A stretch of DNA of 64,000 nt from Chanos chanos (GCF_902362185.1 NC_044495.1:9247211-9311210); one strand, 5' to 3'. Counted from the stretch's first letter, positions 35,835 to 48,026 are shown. Notes: a model not told the origin generated them from the sequence alone. Translations and numbers: made by a program.

Positions 35835-37417
35835 ATGATGCTACGTGTTATCATCCTTGCCTCTGTACTCCTAGGCACCGGTAAGACCAGCAATACGGCA
35901 TCTTACTCATCATCATTATCTGTTTTTAGACACAACTACTTAAACCAAAGTAAAAGGACTGCATTAGTCCTTTATAGCATCTATTACAGTGTTTCTTTTA
36001 AGTTTAAAAAGGGTAAATAACAAGAGATCAAGTCTGGAGTGCCACATAAAAGAAAATGTACTATGTTCCACAAAATAGTGAAGATTCCTAGGAAAAGAAA
36101 ATGACAGTGCATCATATTGTACTAAGATACCTCACAATAACATTCAACTGTATCATGGCAAGATTTTTTCCACAGTCCATGACAATGACCAAATACTATT
36201 TCTAATGCTTTTCCAGCATTAATGTGACAAAAGTGGTCATTGTAAGCTAACAAAAGTTTTTTCTTTTCTTTTCTTTTCTTTTTGCAAAGGTGGAGTTGGA
36301 AATATCGTGTCTAGGCTTAGTTACACACTCTTTATTTATTTGATCCCTTATTAGAAATGATGCCTATTCTCCTCATGATGTACAGAATTTGTTGACAATC
36401 TGGTCATTTGATTAAAACTGAGTTTTCCTCTACTCCAAAGCTTTGGCAAACTATTGGGTGGTTCAGGAAGTTGAATTGAATGAGGACCATCTTGGTGAGG
36501 TTAGAATGAACATTTTGTTGCTCTTATAATAGACTGTCTTTGACATTTGCACTAATCTCCATTGATATAACACCTCATGAAATGTGTATTCAAATGAGAT
36601 GTTACAGGACATTTTTGTTTTAGTGTTCTATGTACTTTATAGAATAGGAAAAATATTAAGGTAAAAAGACTCCTTACTATCTTGTTCTATGTCTTTATTT
36701 GCCATTAACTTGGATGTCATGCTTGTAAAAGAGTTACAGCTTTAATAAACTTCAATTGATACTGATTCATCTCTGGGTAACAGCTGGAGGTCATGCCAGA
36801 AGCTCAACTACCAGGGCTTTGCTGGGCATGTAAGTGGATCCTCAACAAAGTGAAAAAGCAAATCTCCAATGGTACTGACCAGGTGTGTCTTATGAAGATC
36901 AGCACTCATTTACCATATTATTCACATGACTAAGATGGGATTAAATGTGATGAAACATCTAATACCATCTTCCTCTTTACAGGAGACCATCAAAAACAAA
37001 CTAATCTCGGTGTGTGACCAGATTGGTTTTCTTAAATCAAAGTGCAAGAGTTTTGTTAAGAAATATCTAAACACCTTAATTGAGGAACTGTCCACCACTG
37101 ATGACCCAAGAACCATCTGTGTCAATCTCAAGGCCTGCAAGTGGGTATCTTACTTCAAAATACATTCTGTGTCAGCTGCTTATTCTTGCATAACATAAAA
37201 GAGTACTGAGAAACTATAAAGAGCTCTACAACTCTGATAATGAGTTTACATCACAAATTTGGTGTCATTATTTATAGCTTCAATGAATTAGATTTGGCAT
37301 TATCATTTCTTCCCCGCATTATGACAGAGATTTGCTTGTGTGAACTTTTCATACTGTGGATTGATATTAAACTTTGTACAATATACATCTTACAGGCCAA
37401 AGACCATGGAATGGTGA
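35835..37417 (+). CDS. NK-lysin-like antimicrobial peptide, copy 2
   Basis: Exons: 35835-35880, 36441-36499, 36784-36882, 36983-37140 and 37396-37417, 384 bp, 127 aa. A hydrophobic signal peptide (MMLRVIILASVLLGTALA) is followed by an acidic propiece NYWVVQEVELNEDHLGE and the saposin-B domain. Six cysteines at 48, 51, 79, 89, 114 and 120 match the NK-lysin pattern. The cationic core FLKSKCKSFVKKYLNTL is typical of membrane-active NK-lysins. NGT at 64-66 is a potential N-glycosylation site. Two in-frame ATGs start the protein; the first is 82 bp from the TATA box. It is identical to copy 3 in exon 4 but differs at several sites in exons 1-3. The 3' end lacks the AATAAA seen in copy 4; ATTAAA near 37611 may serve. 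Confidence 0.92.
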
Positions 37418-38982
37418 GATACCTGGATCCAAGAAAACCACCACTAAAATTCTGTATAGCAGTGTTACACTGTAATCTGTTTTTGGTAAATGACTATACT
37501 GAATGTGTTTGCAACACTTAAAATTTTTTGCAATGAAAAAAAAAAAAAAAAAGATTATATCTTCCTCTCTTTTTGGTTCATCAGTTGCAACATGTCCTGT
37601 AACATATAGTATTAAACTAAGCAATACTTATTCAATCACGTGTGAAAAGGCCTGTATTCTGTATCAGGAATAATAATGACAAACCAAGAAAAACTGCAAG
37701 AAACACAAACAGATCAGAACAGAAAGAAAGAGGGAACAAGTAGAGCACTGGCGGTGTATGGGTGAACACCAGCAGAGTGAAAGAATACACCACATCTTTA
37801 TAGCACACATTATAATGTAACTCATTTAACTGACACTGTTACCTGCGCTCTCTTACAAATGTAACTGACTATATCTGAGGTCACACACCTCTGGAGCAAC
37901 CTCTGCAGCTATGCTAAATGGCACACAAGCAACAAGCTGTCAATATCTGTCATTTCTGTGATTTGATCCATCAACCGTTTGGTTACTAGGTACAGTTCCC
38001 TTACCTTTAGGGTCCTATTCTCCCAGTCATTAAAAACAGGCACCATGGGAAAGAAAGGAGGGCATCATATTACAACCACAACAAGTACACGCGACAACAC
38101 CATCATTTTACGAAACCTAATGGATTCAAATTTTATACAATTTATGACAAGGAGTTGTATTTCATTCTCAAAATAACTAATGCTAATTGTTCAAATGTAC
38201 TGATTATAAAACAACTGAATTAACACGCATGTGAAAAGCATGCAGTGTGCTGTTAGCTCTTTGCAGGAGACCAACACACGGAAACATCTGTGGTAAATCT
38301 TAAGGTCTAGATTCAGACAAGCTTTCGTCATAGCGGTGAAATTAAATACTTGAAAAAAGTCACATACTCATTTGTTCATTCTCTGATGAATAACAAATAT
38401 CCAAGACAGACCAGTATCATGCCTTTTCAGCACATGCTCAAAACTCCTACCTGAAGGAAGAAAAGTATGATTGTGAAACTCAGACTTCAGTTGCACTTAT
38501 GGTCACATTCTTAAAACAGTAGATAACAAGACTGTGAGTAAGGCAGAGTATTCATAAAATGTGGAACATGTCACATTCAACTATATGTTGACGTGGCCAT
38601 GTTGCCATACATGGTAAGATACAATGCATGGAAACAATGAAGTTCCCTGTGCGCTACGAGTCTGTGACCACCCCCACCCCACACCTCCTGCGAACCAAGT
38701 CACTCAGAAACTTTGGAGTGGGTGGAGGGGCGGTATTGAGCACTGGGTAAAGCGCTGGACAGAGTAGGCTAGGTCCACGTACTGCACATGTGTATGTGCA
38801 CACACTGGGCTCAGTAATATATCACATTAAGGATATGTCTAATTGTCCAATACCAACAACAACAACATGACAATAACAACATTAATGAATTATTATTATA
38901 GATTGTTATATGATATATAACATTATTATTATTATTATTATTATCATCAATTTTAGTATTAGTAGTAGCAGTAGCAGTAATA

Positions 38983-39118
38983 GTCACAAGTCCTGGTATT
39001 TGCCAGTTTTCTCCTGCTCCTTGGTTGAGACATTCTTGTCATCTGCAAATGCCATGTTGATGATCGTTTCTCTTCTAAGATGCTTGTCGATCACTGTGAT
39101 GTCCCACCTCCTCACACG
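38983..39118 (-). mobile_element. LINE fragment, endonuclease-like C-terminal part
   Basis: Translating the minus strand gives VWDITVIDKHLRRETIINMA followed by FADDKNVSTKEQEKTGKYQDL. This has the form of the C-terminal restriction-like endonuclease region (VxDK...IDxA...DxxxxxKExEKxxKY) of R4/Dong/Rex6-type non-LTR elements. It is short and cut off at both ends. It sits at the same place in the duplicon as the longer LINE piece at 46.0-47.2 kb. Confidence 0.55.
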
Positions 39119-40396
39119 TCCACAAACTCATACAAAAAAATGAACCAATAAAATAGAAAAAAAGAAAGGACAGAGTTAATTAAACACAACGTGGCCAACG
39201 CAAACATCGCGCACACCGGACAGTAATGAATACAGCGGAATACACTGCGCTGAGAGACTGACCGCGAGCGATATTCTAAAGTCAATATAAGCCAACTAAT
39301 ACTGATGAAACATAAACAAAAAGAACAATAGAAACAAGAACAGAGACAGACCAAACAGAGACAAAACAGCAGTTTAATCAAGATGCGGCATGCCAATACC
39401 AATTCCCCTTTGCAGATCTAATGCTACCTGTCGGAAAACAAAATGAAGTTACAAAAAAAAAAAAAAAAAAGAAAAGGAAATAAACCTTATATTTAAAAGT
39501 AACAGTGCCCTACCCTGCGCATACGTACCCAAAGTATGGCAATCGCCCATCTAAAACAGATGACACCAGGCAGTGCTACGGCGAGGCAGGTGAAGCTACA
39601 AACAAAAGCGATTGTGTTCCGACCATGCCAAACCATAGCAGGGAAAATATGGCACGAGAGCTAGGAATGTGGCTACCTGGAGGTCAGTAGCAGAGGGACG
39701 TACCAAAAGTCACACTGGCATTAACTACAAAATCAAGCGAAAAACAAAACAGAAAAATCAGCAGGTGCATAAACCCAGCAAAGCAGTGCACAGCAAGTCG
39801 ACTCGTACCTTTCTAATAATTGAAGGAGCAGGTGGCGGAAGGGGCGGATGTCCAGAAAGCAAACCTTCAGGTAGCATTTACCTGGGCCTTTTATGTACAA
39901 GAGCTTGTCAATTATGCTAATTAGTTACCAACAAACTAAACAAGAGATACACAAAAAGGGAAGGTGACACTACCTTGGCTACAAATGCACCAATGCCATG
40001 ACAGTGCTGTGCCTCCTTGAGTCCTGAAAGTACTGGAAGTCCTGATGGTGTCTTCCATTTGATCTCTTCTCCAGGCCTTGGCTCCTTTGTCTTGTTTCTT
40101 GCACAGTCGTCCTTTGGTGAATTGCTTGTTTTATGGCTCGTTGCATAGATGTGGCTCCCGTCTTTAGGTTGGCAGCTTGACTTTGTCCCTGTGCCCTGCG
40201 GCCCCTGGCCCTCCTTGCCCTGCGTGGCCCTGCTCCTCCTGCACCTTCAGTAGGCATTAGCTTTGCTGCGTTAGCCTGATGCATTTACGCACTACGTTCT
40301 TTACCTCCTTTCTCCTTTTCCCCCTCATCCTCTGTGTGTATGCGCCTCTTATGCTTGAGTATGAATATCTTGTATGAGTGTGGTTGTCTACCCCCA

Positions 40397-40429
<33 letters not shown>

Positions 40430-40490
40430 GCTTTTGTTGTCTTTATTTCATCTGCTAGTGTGTTTTCTTTTACATTATGTCTGCATTGCT
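39119..40490. other. Unclassified insertion specific to the copy 2 unit
   Basis: About 1.4 kb with no counterpart in the copy 3 unit, where homologous DNA resumes at about 47207 (matching 40738 here). A 101-codon minus-strand frame at 39979-40284, rich in Arg/Ala/Gln, has no family I recognise. A CA tract lies at 40398-40430. It may be an old transposon but I see no terminal repeats. Confidence 0.4.
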
Positions 40491-40735
40491 TGTAATTGTT
40501 CACTGGGTTGGCTCCTATTGCACACCTGTCTGGCCATGAGGGGGTCTCCTCTCTCTGTGGTCCTCCTCAAGATTTCTTCCATTTTCCCCTGTTACATCTG
40601 ACTTTATTCTTGCCCGCTATGAGGATTAAGTCAGGGGTGCCATCCTGTTTTGTTTGTTGTATACCTGTGAGCATGTAAAGCCCTTTGAGACTGTAAACAG
40701 TGATATTAGGCTTTAAATAAACTTGAAACTTGCAT
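40490..40735 (+). mobile_element. Dispersed repeat with LINE/SINE-type 3' tail
   Basis: The run ending in tgtaaagccctttgagactg and then ataaacttgaaacttg has the form of the 3' tail shared by many fish LINE and SINE families, with TTGAGACTGTAAACAGTGATATT leading into short tail repeats. It directly precedes the point where duplicon homology resumes. Confidence 0.5.
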
Positions 40736-41092
40736 CCATATTAGTTTGTTTGTGCACATCAACAGTACGTCAAGGCTGAAGCTCCTCTTCTGGTGTCTGC
40801 CAGAGCCTATAAATTTCCAAGACAGAAGTAGAAAATAACAGCTGCGGATGATAGTGGAACTGTCTCAGTTGACTTGATTTGATGTATTGTGATACTCTGG
40901 AATGGTATCATCTGTATACAAGTTTTGATGCCACTAAAATGTACTGTACAAATAAAAAAGTTTTATTTGTACAGCACCTCTTATAAAAGGCATTATCTCA
41001 AAGCAGCTTGGTTCTTTGAGAAGGACCACGACTCAGACCTGAAATTGCATCCTCTTCTGATTGCTACATACTGCTAGTTTATAGGATTTGAG

Positions 41093-42042
41093 CAGAGCTG
41101 TAGTCAAGACCACCTTTGTCGAGTCCAAGAGAAGTCTAAGACCAGGATTAGTCGAGGCCGAGGCAAGACCGAGTCCAAAGAGGTTCGAGTCCAAGTCAAG
41201 ACTGAGTCCAAACGAGAGAGACGGAGTCAAGACCGAGATGGAAAAAAAAGAATCCTGTTCAAGACCACTGACTCACCCGTTTGTAATATTTGTGCGATGC
41301 TAGAGACACAGTATATCTTCTATTTTAAGAGGATCACGTTGCACTATTATTTGTAATGATCAAAAAGCAAGTGCAGTGTAACAACATTGTAGGATCAAAT
41401 TAGGCCATATTATTTACTTTAAGTACAGCCATTTCACTTGATATCATACTCAACACTCTATAGACAAAACAGCATGTAAGCCCCACCCCACAAAGGGTGT
41501 TGTACCATATTTGTGATGATCAAAAAAGCAGGTGCAGCGTAAGGTTTCCGAAATTGTTGTGTTGCAAAATTTGCAAGATGCCCTTGAGTTTCCTCTTCAG
41601 TGCACTGTTGCGAAATTATCTGTGGTTTGTAAAACCCAAATTGTATGATGCTTGAGATTGCTGACATCATGTCCGTGGCCAAAATGAAAATGATGAGCAA
41701 GGATGCGTTGCGCATGGAGCGCACGGACATGAGTTTTGGCGGGCATATGATTGGTTACCAGGCAGCCAATGTCAATGCCCGTTCTAGATGGATTTTGAAT
41801 TAATTAAACCAATGCCTTTTTGTCTGAAAAAAAGCTAGCTTTACCAATGATTTTGTTTTGAAGGAGTTACTTGAGAAAAAAAAAAAACTTTTATTTTTTA
41901 AAGGCAGCTAGACTCGGTCGACACCAACTAGAATATTTGGCGAGACCAATGGCCAAGACCGAGTGCAAATACCAACGAGTCCAAGACAAGTCTGAGACAA
42001 CAGAAAAACATCTCGAGTCCGGACTCGAGTGCTACAGCCCTG
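41093..42042. mobile_element. Non-autonomous hAT-type DNA transposon with 8-bp target duplication
   Basis: A 950-bp element with short inverted ends: CAGAGCTGTAGT at the left and the complement of CAGGGCTGTAGC at the right (10 of 12 match). It is flanked by a perfect 8-bp duplication GATTTGAG (41085-41092 and 42043-42050), the signature of hAT transposition. The interior starts and ends with degenerate repeats built on gagtccaag/gagtcaagac motifs. No transposase frame is present. The sister site at 47782-47789 (gacttgag) is uninterrupted, which shows the pre-insertion state. Confidence 0.88.
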
Positions 42043-42289
42043 GATTTGAGTACTTGGTTTTGACTGGGGAGTAGCTGCTTGATATTTGTATCGTAAATTT
42101 AAAGGCCGAATTGCATTCCTGTGCATGAAAGGTTGTGACAGTATATCTTATCATATCACACATCCTGCAAAAGACAGTTCATGCTGGAATTCCTGTGAAA
42201 AACTGAGAAGTCAGTCTGTTACCGGTCCTCTGTGGTTTGTGGTCAGTGATACATATATATTTCTTACACGGTGCAGCAACATAGAGGTC

Positions 42290-42297
42290 TATAAAAG
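42290..42297 (+). promoter_or_regulatory. TATA box of NK-lysin copy 3
   Basis: TATAAAAG 82 bp before the ATG. The hAT element inserted about 250 bp upstream of it. Confidence 0.7.
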
Positions 42298-42371
42298 GGG
42301 TTGTCAGGACCCTTGAAAAACACATCAAACAGCATTCAGATTTTGCTGACCCCCACGAGCAGTACATTGCA

Positions 42372-44093
42372 ATGATGCTACGTGTTATCGTCCTTGCCTT
42401 TGTACTCCTAAGCACCGGTAAGACCAACAACAAGAGATCTTGTTCATTATCATTTTTTTCTATTTTTAGACACAACTACTTAAATCAAAGTAAAAGGACT
42501 GCATTCGTCCTTTATAGCATCTATTACAGTGTCACTTTAAGTGTAAAAAGGGTAAATAACAAGAGACCAGAATTCAGGCCTGTAGTGCCACATAAAAGAA
42601 AATGTTTCTCAAAATAGTGAAGAATCCAAAGAAAGGAAAATTACAGTGCCTCATTTTGTACTGAGCTACATCACAATTACATTTAGTTGTATCCTGGTGA
42701 GATTTTTTTAACAGTTCACTGCAATGAGTAAGTGCCATTTCTCATACCTTTCCAACATTTAATGTGAGAAAACTGGTCAGTCAAGTCAAACCTAACAAAG
42801 TTTTTTTTTTTTTTGCATAGGTGGAGTTGGAAACATCTTGCCTAGGCTTAGGAAACACGCACACACACACAATTTTTATTTACTTGGTCCCTTACTAGAA
42901 ATGATGATTATTTACTGTCAGATGTATAGAGTCTGTTGACAATCTGGTTGTTTGATTAAAATTGAGTTTTCCTCCACTTCACAGCTTCAGCAAACTATTG
43001 GGTGGTTAAGGAGGTTGAATGTAATGAGGACCATCTTGATGAGGTTAGAATCAAAAGTTTGTTTACTTCTAATCGACTCTTCCTGATACTTGTACTGACT
43101 AAGCGCCATAGAAATAACACCTCATGAAATGTGTATTCAGGTGAAATGCAATAGACCATCTTCATTGTAGTGTTCTATTCGCTTCATGGAATGGGGAAAA
43201 AATTCAAGTAAAAAGACTTACTATCTTGTACTATGTCTGTATTTGCCATGTCATGCTTGTAAAAGAGTCACAGCTTTGATAAACTTCAGTTAATACTGAT
43301 TCATCTCTGGGTAACAGCTGGAGGTCATGCCAGAGGCTCAACTACCAGAGCTTTGCTGGGCATGTAAGTGGATCCTCAACAAAGTGAAAAAGCAAATCTC
43401 CAATGGTACTGACCAGGTGTGTCTTATGAAGATCAGCACTCATTTACCATATTATTCACATGACTGAGATGGGACTTAATGTGACGAAACATCTAATACC
43501 ATCTTCCTCTTTACAGGAGACCATCAAAAACAAACTAATCTCGGTGTGTGACCAGATTGGTTTTCTTAAATCAAAGTGCAAGAGTTTTGTTAAGAAATAT
43601 CTAAACACCTTAATTGAGGAACTGTCCACCACTGATGACCCAAGAACCATCTGTGTCAATCTCAAGGCCTGCAAGTGAGTATCTTACTTCAAAATACATT
43701 CTGTGTCAGCTGCTTATTCTTGCATAACATAAAAGAGTACTGAGAAACTATAAAGAGCTCTACAACTCTGATAATGAGTTTACATCACAAATTTGGTGGC
43801 AATTATTCATATTTTTCAATGGGAAAATGTGTTTCTGAAAAATTCACACATCACTTTGTGTTTCTGTATTTTAAAGACTAACTCCTCATTGCACATTTTA
43901 ACTGTGGTCACAGCAAACATTCTGAGTAGAGACAAATATAGTTTTAACACTAGCTTCAATGAATTAGATTTGGCATTATCATTTCTTCCCCGCATTATGA
44001 CAGAGATTTGCACGTGTGGTCTTTTCATACTGTGGATTGATATTAAACTTTGTACAATATACATCTTACAGGCCAAAGACCATGGAATGGTGA
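42372..44093 (+). CDS. NK-lysin-like antimicrobial peptide, copy 3
   Basis: Exons: 42372-42417, 42985-43043, 43318-43416, 43517-43674 and 44072-44093, 127 aa, all phases and splice sites intact. Same architecture as copy 2: signal peptide MMLRVIVLAFVLLSTASA, acidic propiece and saposin-B domain with the six conserved cysteines. Differences from copy 2 lie in the signal peptide and propiece (VVKEVECNEDHLDE, with an extra unpaired Cys at residue 28) and one change before the first domain cysteine (PELCW for PGLCW). Exon 4 is base-for-base the same as copy 2. The intron 4 sequence is longer than in copy 2. An A-rich run follows the stop by about 70 bp. Confidence 0.92.
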
Positions 44094-44795
44094 GAGACCT
44101 GGATCCAAGAAAACCACCACTAAAATTCTGTATTGCAGTGTTACACTGTAATCTGTTACACTGAAAAAAAAAAAAAAAAAGATTATATTTTCCTCTCTTT
44201 TTGGTTCATCAGTTGCAACATGTCCTGTAACATATAGTATTAAACTAAGCAATACTTATTCAATCACGTGTGAAAAGGCCTGTATTCTGTATCAGGAATA
44301 ATAATGACAAACCAAGAAAAACTGCAAGAAACACAAACAGATCAGAACAGAAAGAAAGAAGGAACAAGTAGAGCACTGGCGGTGTATGGGTGAACTCCAG
44401 CAGAGTGAAAGAATACACCACATCTTTATAGCACACATTATTATGTAACTCATTTAACTGACACTGTTACCTGCGCTCTCTTACAAATGTAACTGACTAT
44501 ATCTGAGGTCACACACCTCTGGAGCAACCTCTGCAGCTATGCTAAATGGCACACAAGCAACAAGCTGTCAATATCTGTCATTTCTGTGGTTTGATCCATC
44601 AACCATTACTAGGTTACTAGGTACAGTTCCCTTACCTTTAGGGTCCTATTCTCCCAGTAATTTAAAATGGGCACCATGGAAAAATAGAAGGCATCATTTT
44701 ACAACAACAAACACACACGGCAACACCAAGATTGTACTACACCTTTTGAGGCTGTGCAAGGCCTCCTCCTGAAGTGAACAGTATAAACAAACAAA

Positions 44796-44804
44796 AACAC
44801 ACAC

Positions 44805-44847
<43 letters not shown>
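44796..44847. repeat. CA microsatellite
   Basis: About 50 bp of CA in the 3' flank of copy 3. The corresponding place in unit 1 lacks it. Confidence 0.9.
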
Positions 44848-44849
<2 letters not shown>

Positions 44850-45999
44850 TTCAATCTGAAAACATGAGTTTTTTTGAGATACTTGTTAAGGAGGACAAGA
44901 GGTACTTGTTAAGGAGGACAAAAATACTACACTTACTTCAGCTGACACTACAGAAAGGCAACAGATCCAAATGACCATCTCAACCCATTGAACATTTGTC
45001 TGTCTAAGTTGGTAACCATCCAGCATCATGTCATAGACGGGAGCTTTTGATTTTGAGCTTTCCGTGTTACGTAAATAAAAAGGCTACACACATCCTTTAC
45101 ATTTTATTTTTACATCTTGAGTTGTATTTCATTACTTAAAATAACTAATGCTAATTGTTCAAATGTACTGATTATAAAACAACTGAATTTACATACATGT
45201 GAAAAGCATGCAGCGTGCTGTCAGCTCTTTGCAGGAGGCCCACACTCGGAAACTTCTGTGGTAAACCTTAAGGGCTAGATTCAGACAAGCGTTTGTCTTA
45301 GCGGTGAAATTAAGTACTTGAAAAAATTCACATATTTATTTGTTCATTCTCTGATGAATAACGAATATCCAAGACAGACCAGTATCATGCCTTTTCAGCA
45401 CATGCTCAAAACTCCTACTTGAAGGAAGACAAGTATGATTATGAAACTCAGACTTCAGTTGCACCTATGGTCACATTCTTAAAACAGTAGATAACAAGAC
45501 TGTGAGTAAGGCAGAGTATTCATAAAGTGTGGAACATGTCACATTCAACTATATGTTGACGTGGCCATGTTGCCATACATGGTAAAATACAATGCATGGA
45601 AACAATGAAGTTCCCTGTGCGCTACGAGTCTGTGACCACCCCCACCCCACGCCTCCTGCGAACCAAGTTACTCAGAAACTTTGGAGTGGGTGGAGGGGCG
45701 GTATTGAGCACTGGGTACAGCGCTGGACAGAGTGGGCTAGGTCCACGTACTGCACATGTGTACGTGCACACATACACACACACTGAGCTCAGTAATTTAT
45801 CACGTTAAGGATATGTTTAATTTTCCAGTAATAACCACCACAACAACAAAAACAACAATAATAATAATACTAATCATTACTAAAATTATATATTATGCTA
45901 TACTACATATAACTTTATTATTATTATTACTACAACATCATTATCAAAAGTCACATTAGTAGTAGCAGTAGTAAGCAGTAGCATTCTATTCAGTCTTTA

Positions 46000-47200
46000 C
46001 ACCTCTTTCATTGCCCATTGGATGATTCCTGCCGTATATCTTCTTACTTGGAGGATGTAGCTGTTAATCTGTTGGATCTTGTTCCATCCAATGCACTTGG
46101 ACTTCAGAATTTGCTTCAGTCTTTGCTGGTGCTTGTGACCGTCTTCTGTACCACCTCTGACATGTTCTCCTTCTGTTGCCATATCCTGAGTTGCTCGTAG
46201 CCATTCTTAACATCTGCATCCTTGATGTATCCTCCTTCCAGTTTCATTCCCTCAGTATTTGTGATTTTGCCACACTTGATGATGAGCCTAGCACATTTGC
46301 CTAGCCTTAACTTCACCTTGATGTCATCAGAAAAGGTCTTCACTGTCTGGATCAGGGAATCAATTTTAACTGCTCATTGTCTGTACACCTTGATGTCATC
46401 CATGTGTACTAGGTATCGCATCTTCCCTCCAGACTTAAAATCATATCCAAGACTCAATGTCTTGAGCAGCTGCCTCAGGGAGTTGACTGTCACAGAATTG
46501 TACTGGGCAGAAAGCATTGCCTTTGCAGTCTTAATTGACACTGAACTCAATTCCCTCTCATCATGTGTAAATTAGGTCCTCCAGGATTTCATGGATATTT
46601 CAATCCACTGTGTTATGCCCAGGTTGATCTTGTGCAACTTGAGTGATTCTATGATTCAGGAGTGTGGCAAACTGTCATAGGCCCTCTGGTAGTCAATCCA
46701 AGTCATTGTCATGACGGTCCTCAACGACTTGACATCGGCAGTTACGATTATGTCCGTTGCATGCTGGCCGTAGGCAAGGAGGTTCTTCCTCTGCAGTTGC
46801 TCAGTGATGCTGTCTGATATTATTCTGGAGAGTACTTTTCATGTTGCTGATAGGCACATGATTGGCCAGTAATTGCTGGGGTTTGTATCCCTTCTCTTTA
46901 GTATCCCCTTGCAGAAGTGAATCTGGCATCTTATTCGGATCTTTCATGTATTGCTGTTGGGTGTTTTACCTAGTACACCTGTTTTAGGTCAAGTTTGATT
47001 TCCTGCTGATCTGAATGTCACCAGGTCTTATTGATATTCTCTCTTGTTCTCGCAGGCCTTCCACAGTCTTCTTGATGTCTTGAATCTAAGGATCTTGTGC
47101 ATTATGGTTCTTTTTCTCGATCCGGAGGTCCTTGAAGAGCTAGGCGGTTTCTGCGTTTATGTAAGTGACTGATACAGATGTCCTCATTCAGCTTTAAGTA
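46000..47200 (-). mobile_element. LINE fragment with reverse-transcriptase-like sequence
   Basis: Minus-strand frames give KVKLRLGKCARLIIKCGKIT, then TNTEGMKLEGGYIKDADVKN, then LKQILKSKCIGWNKIQQINS and RRYTAGIIQW. This is the order found at the end of the RT domain of R4/Dong/Rex6-type non-LTR retrotransposons (LGKCA...; EG; LKSQLNGKNK...INTY; YPAGII.W). Farther 5' (near 46680) a DYQRAYDSLPH-like run corresponds to RT motif A context. Frames are broken by several stops and shifts, and both ends are truncated. It lies in the copy 3 unit at the position where unit 1 has the 38983-39118 fragment. Confidence 0.7.
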
Positions 47201-47364
47201 TCTGTGCGCAATTCATATTAGTTTGTTTGTGTACATCTACAGTAGATTAAAGCTCTGGTGTCTGCCAAAGCCTATAATTTTCTAAGACAGAAGTACAACA
47301 TTACAGCTGCAGATGATAGTAGGACTGTGTCAGTTGACTTGATGTGATGCATTATATACAAGTT

Positions 47365-47616
47365 GTCTGGTTCTCTAAAGGTTAGAGAACCAGGCTTATG
47401 ACTGGAGGGTTGCCGGTTCGATTCCCAGGCCCAACATCCATGACTGTGTGCCCTTGAGCAAGGCACTTAACCCTATTGCTCCTTGGGCGCAGAGGAATGC
47501 TGCCCACTGCTCCTGCGTCTGTTGTGTGTGTTCACTACTGGTGTGTTGGATGGGTTAAATGCAGAGGACAAGCTCACTGTTCACAGTGTGTATGTGCAAT
47601 CACTTAAACTTAACTT
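47365..47616 (+). mobile_element. tRNA-derived SINE
   Basis: The left part contains a B-box-like ggttcgattcc at 47416-47426. The body has the run gcccttgagcaaggcactta, common in fish SINEs. The element interrupts a site that is intact in unit 1 (tacaagttttgatg at 40917-40930); aagtt flanks it on both sides here. There is no open frame. Confidence 0.75.
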
Positions 47617-48026
47617 AAGTTTTGATGTCACTCATAAGTGATATACAAATAAAAAAGTTTTGTCTGCACAGCACTTCCTCTAATAGGCATGATCACAAAG
47701 CAGCTTGGTTCTGAGAAGGACTGTGACTCAGGCCTGAAATTGCATCTTTTTCTGATTGCTACAGACTGTTAGTTTATAGGACTTGAGAACTTGGTTTTGT
47801 CTGGGGAGTAGATGCTTTTTATTTGTATTGTGAATTTAAAGGCTGAATTGCATTCCTGTGCATGAAAAATTGTGACAGTATATCTTATCATATCACACAT
47901 CCTGCAAAAGACAGTTCATGCTGGCATTCCTGTGAAAAACTGAGAAGTCAGTCTGTTACCAGTCTTCTGTGGTTTGTGGTCAGTGATACAAATAGATTTT
48001 TTACAGAATGCAGAAACACTGAGAAC

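Noticed and set aside
35835-36020. Single-exon 61-codon peptides at the NK-lysin starts (also at 42372 and 48108)
   Set aside because: Read-through of intron 1 past a good donor in copies 2 and 3; the spliced forms give complete saposin-domain proteins.
47395-47440. tRNA gene suggested by a B-box ggttcgattcc
   Set aside because: No complete cloverleaf; the following SINE body and the empty sister site show it is the head of a SINE.
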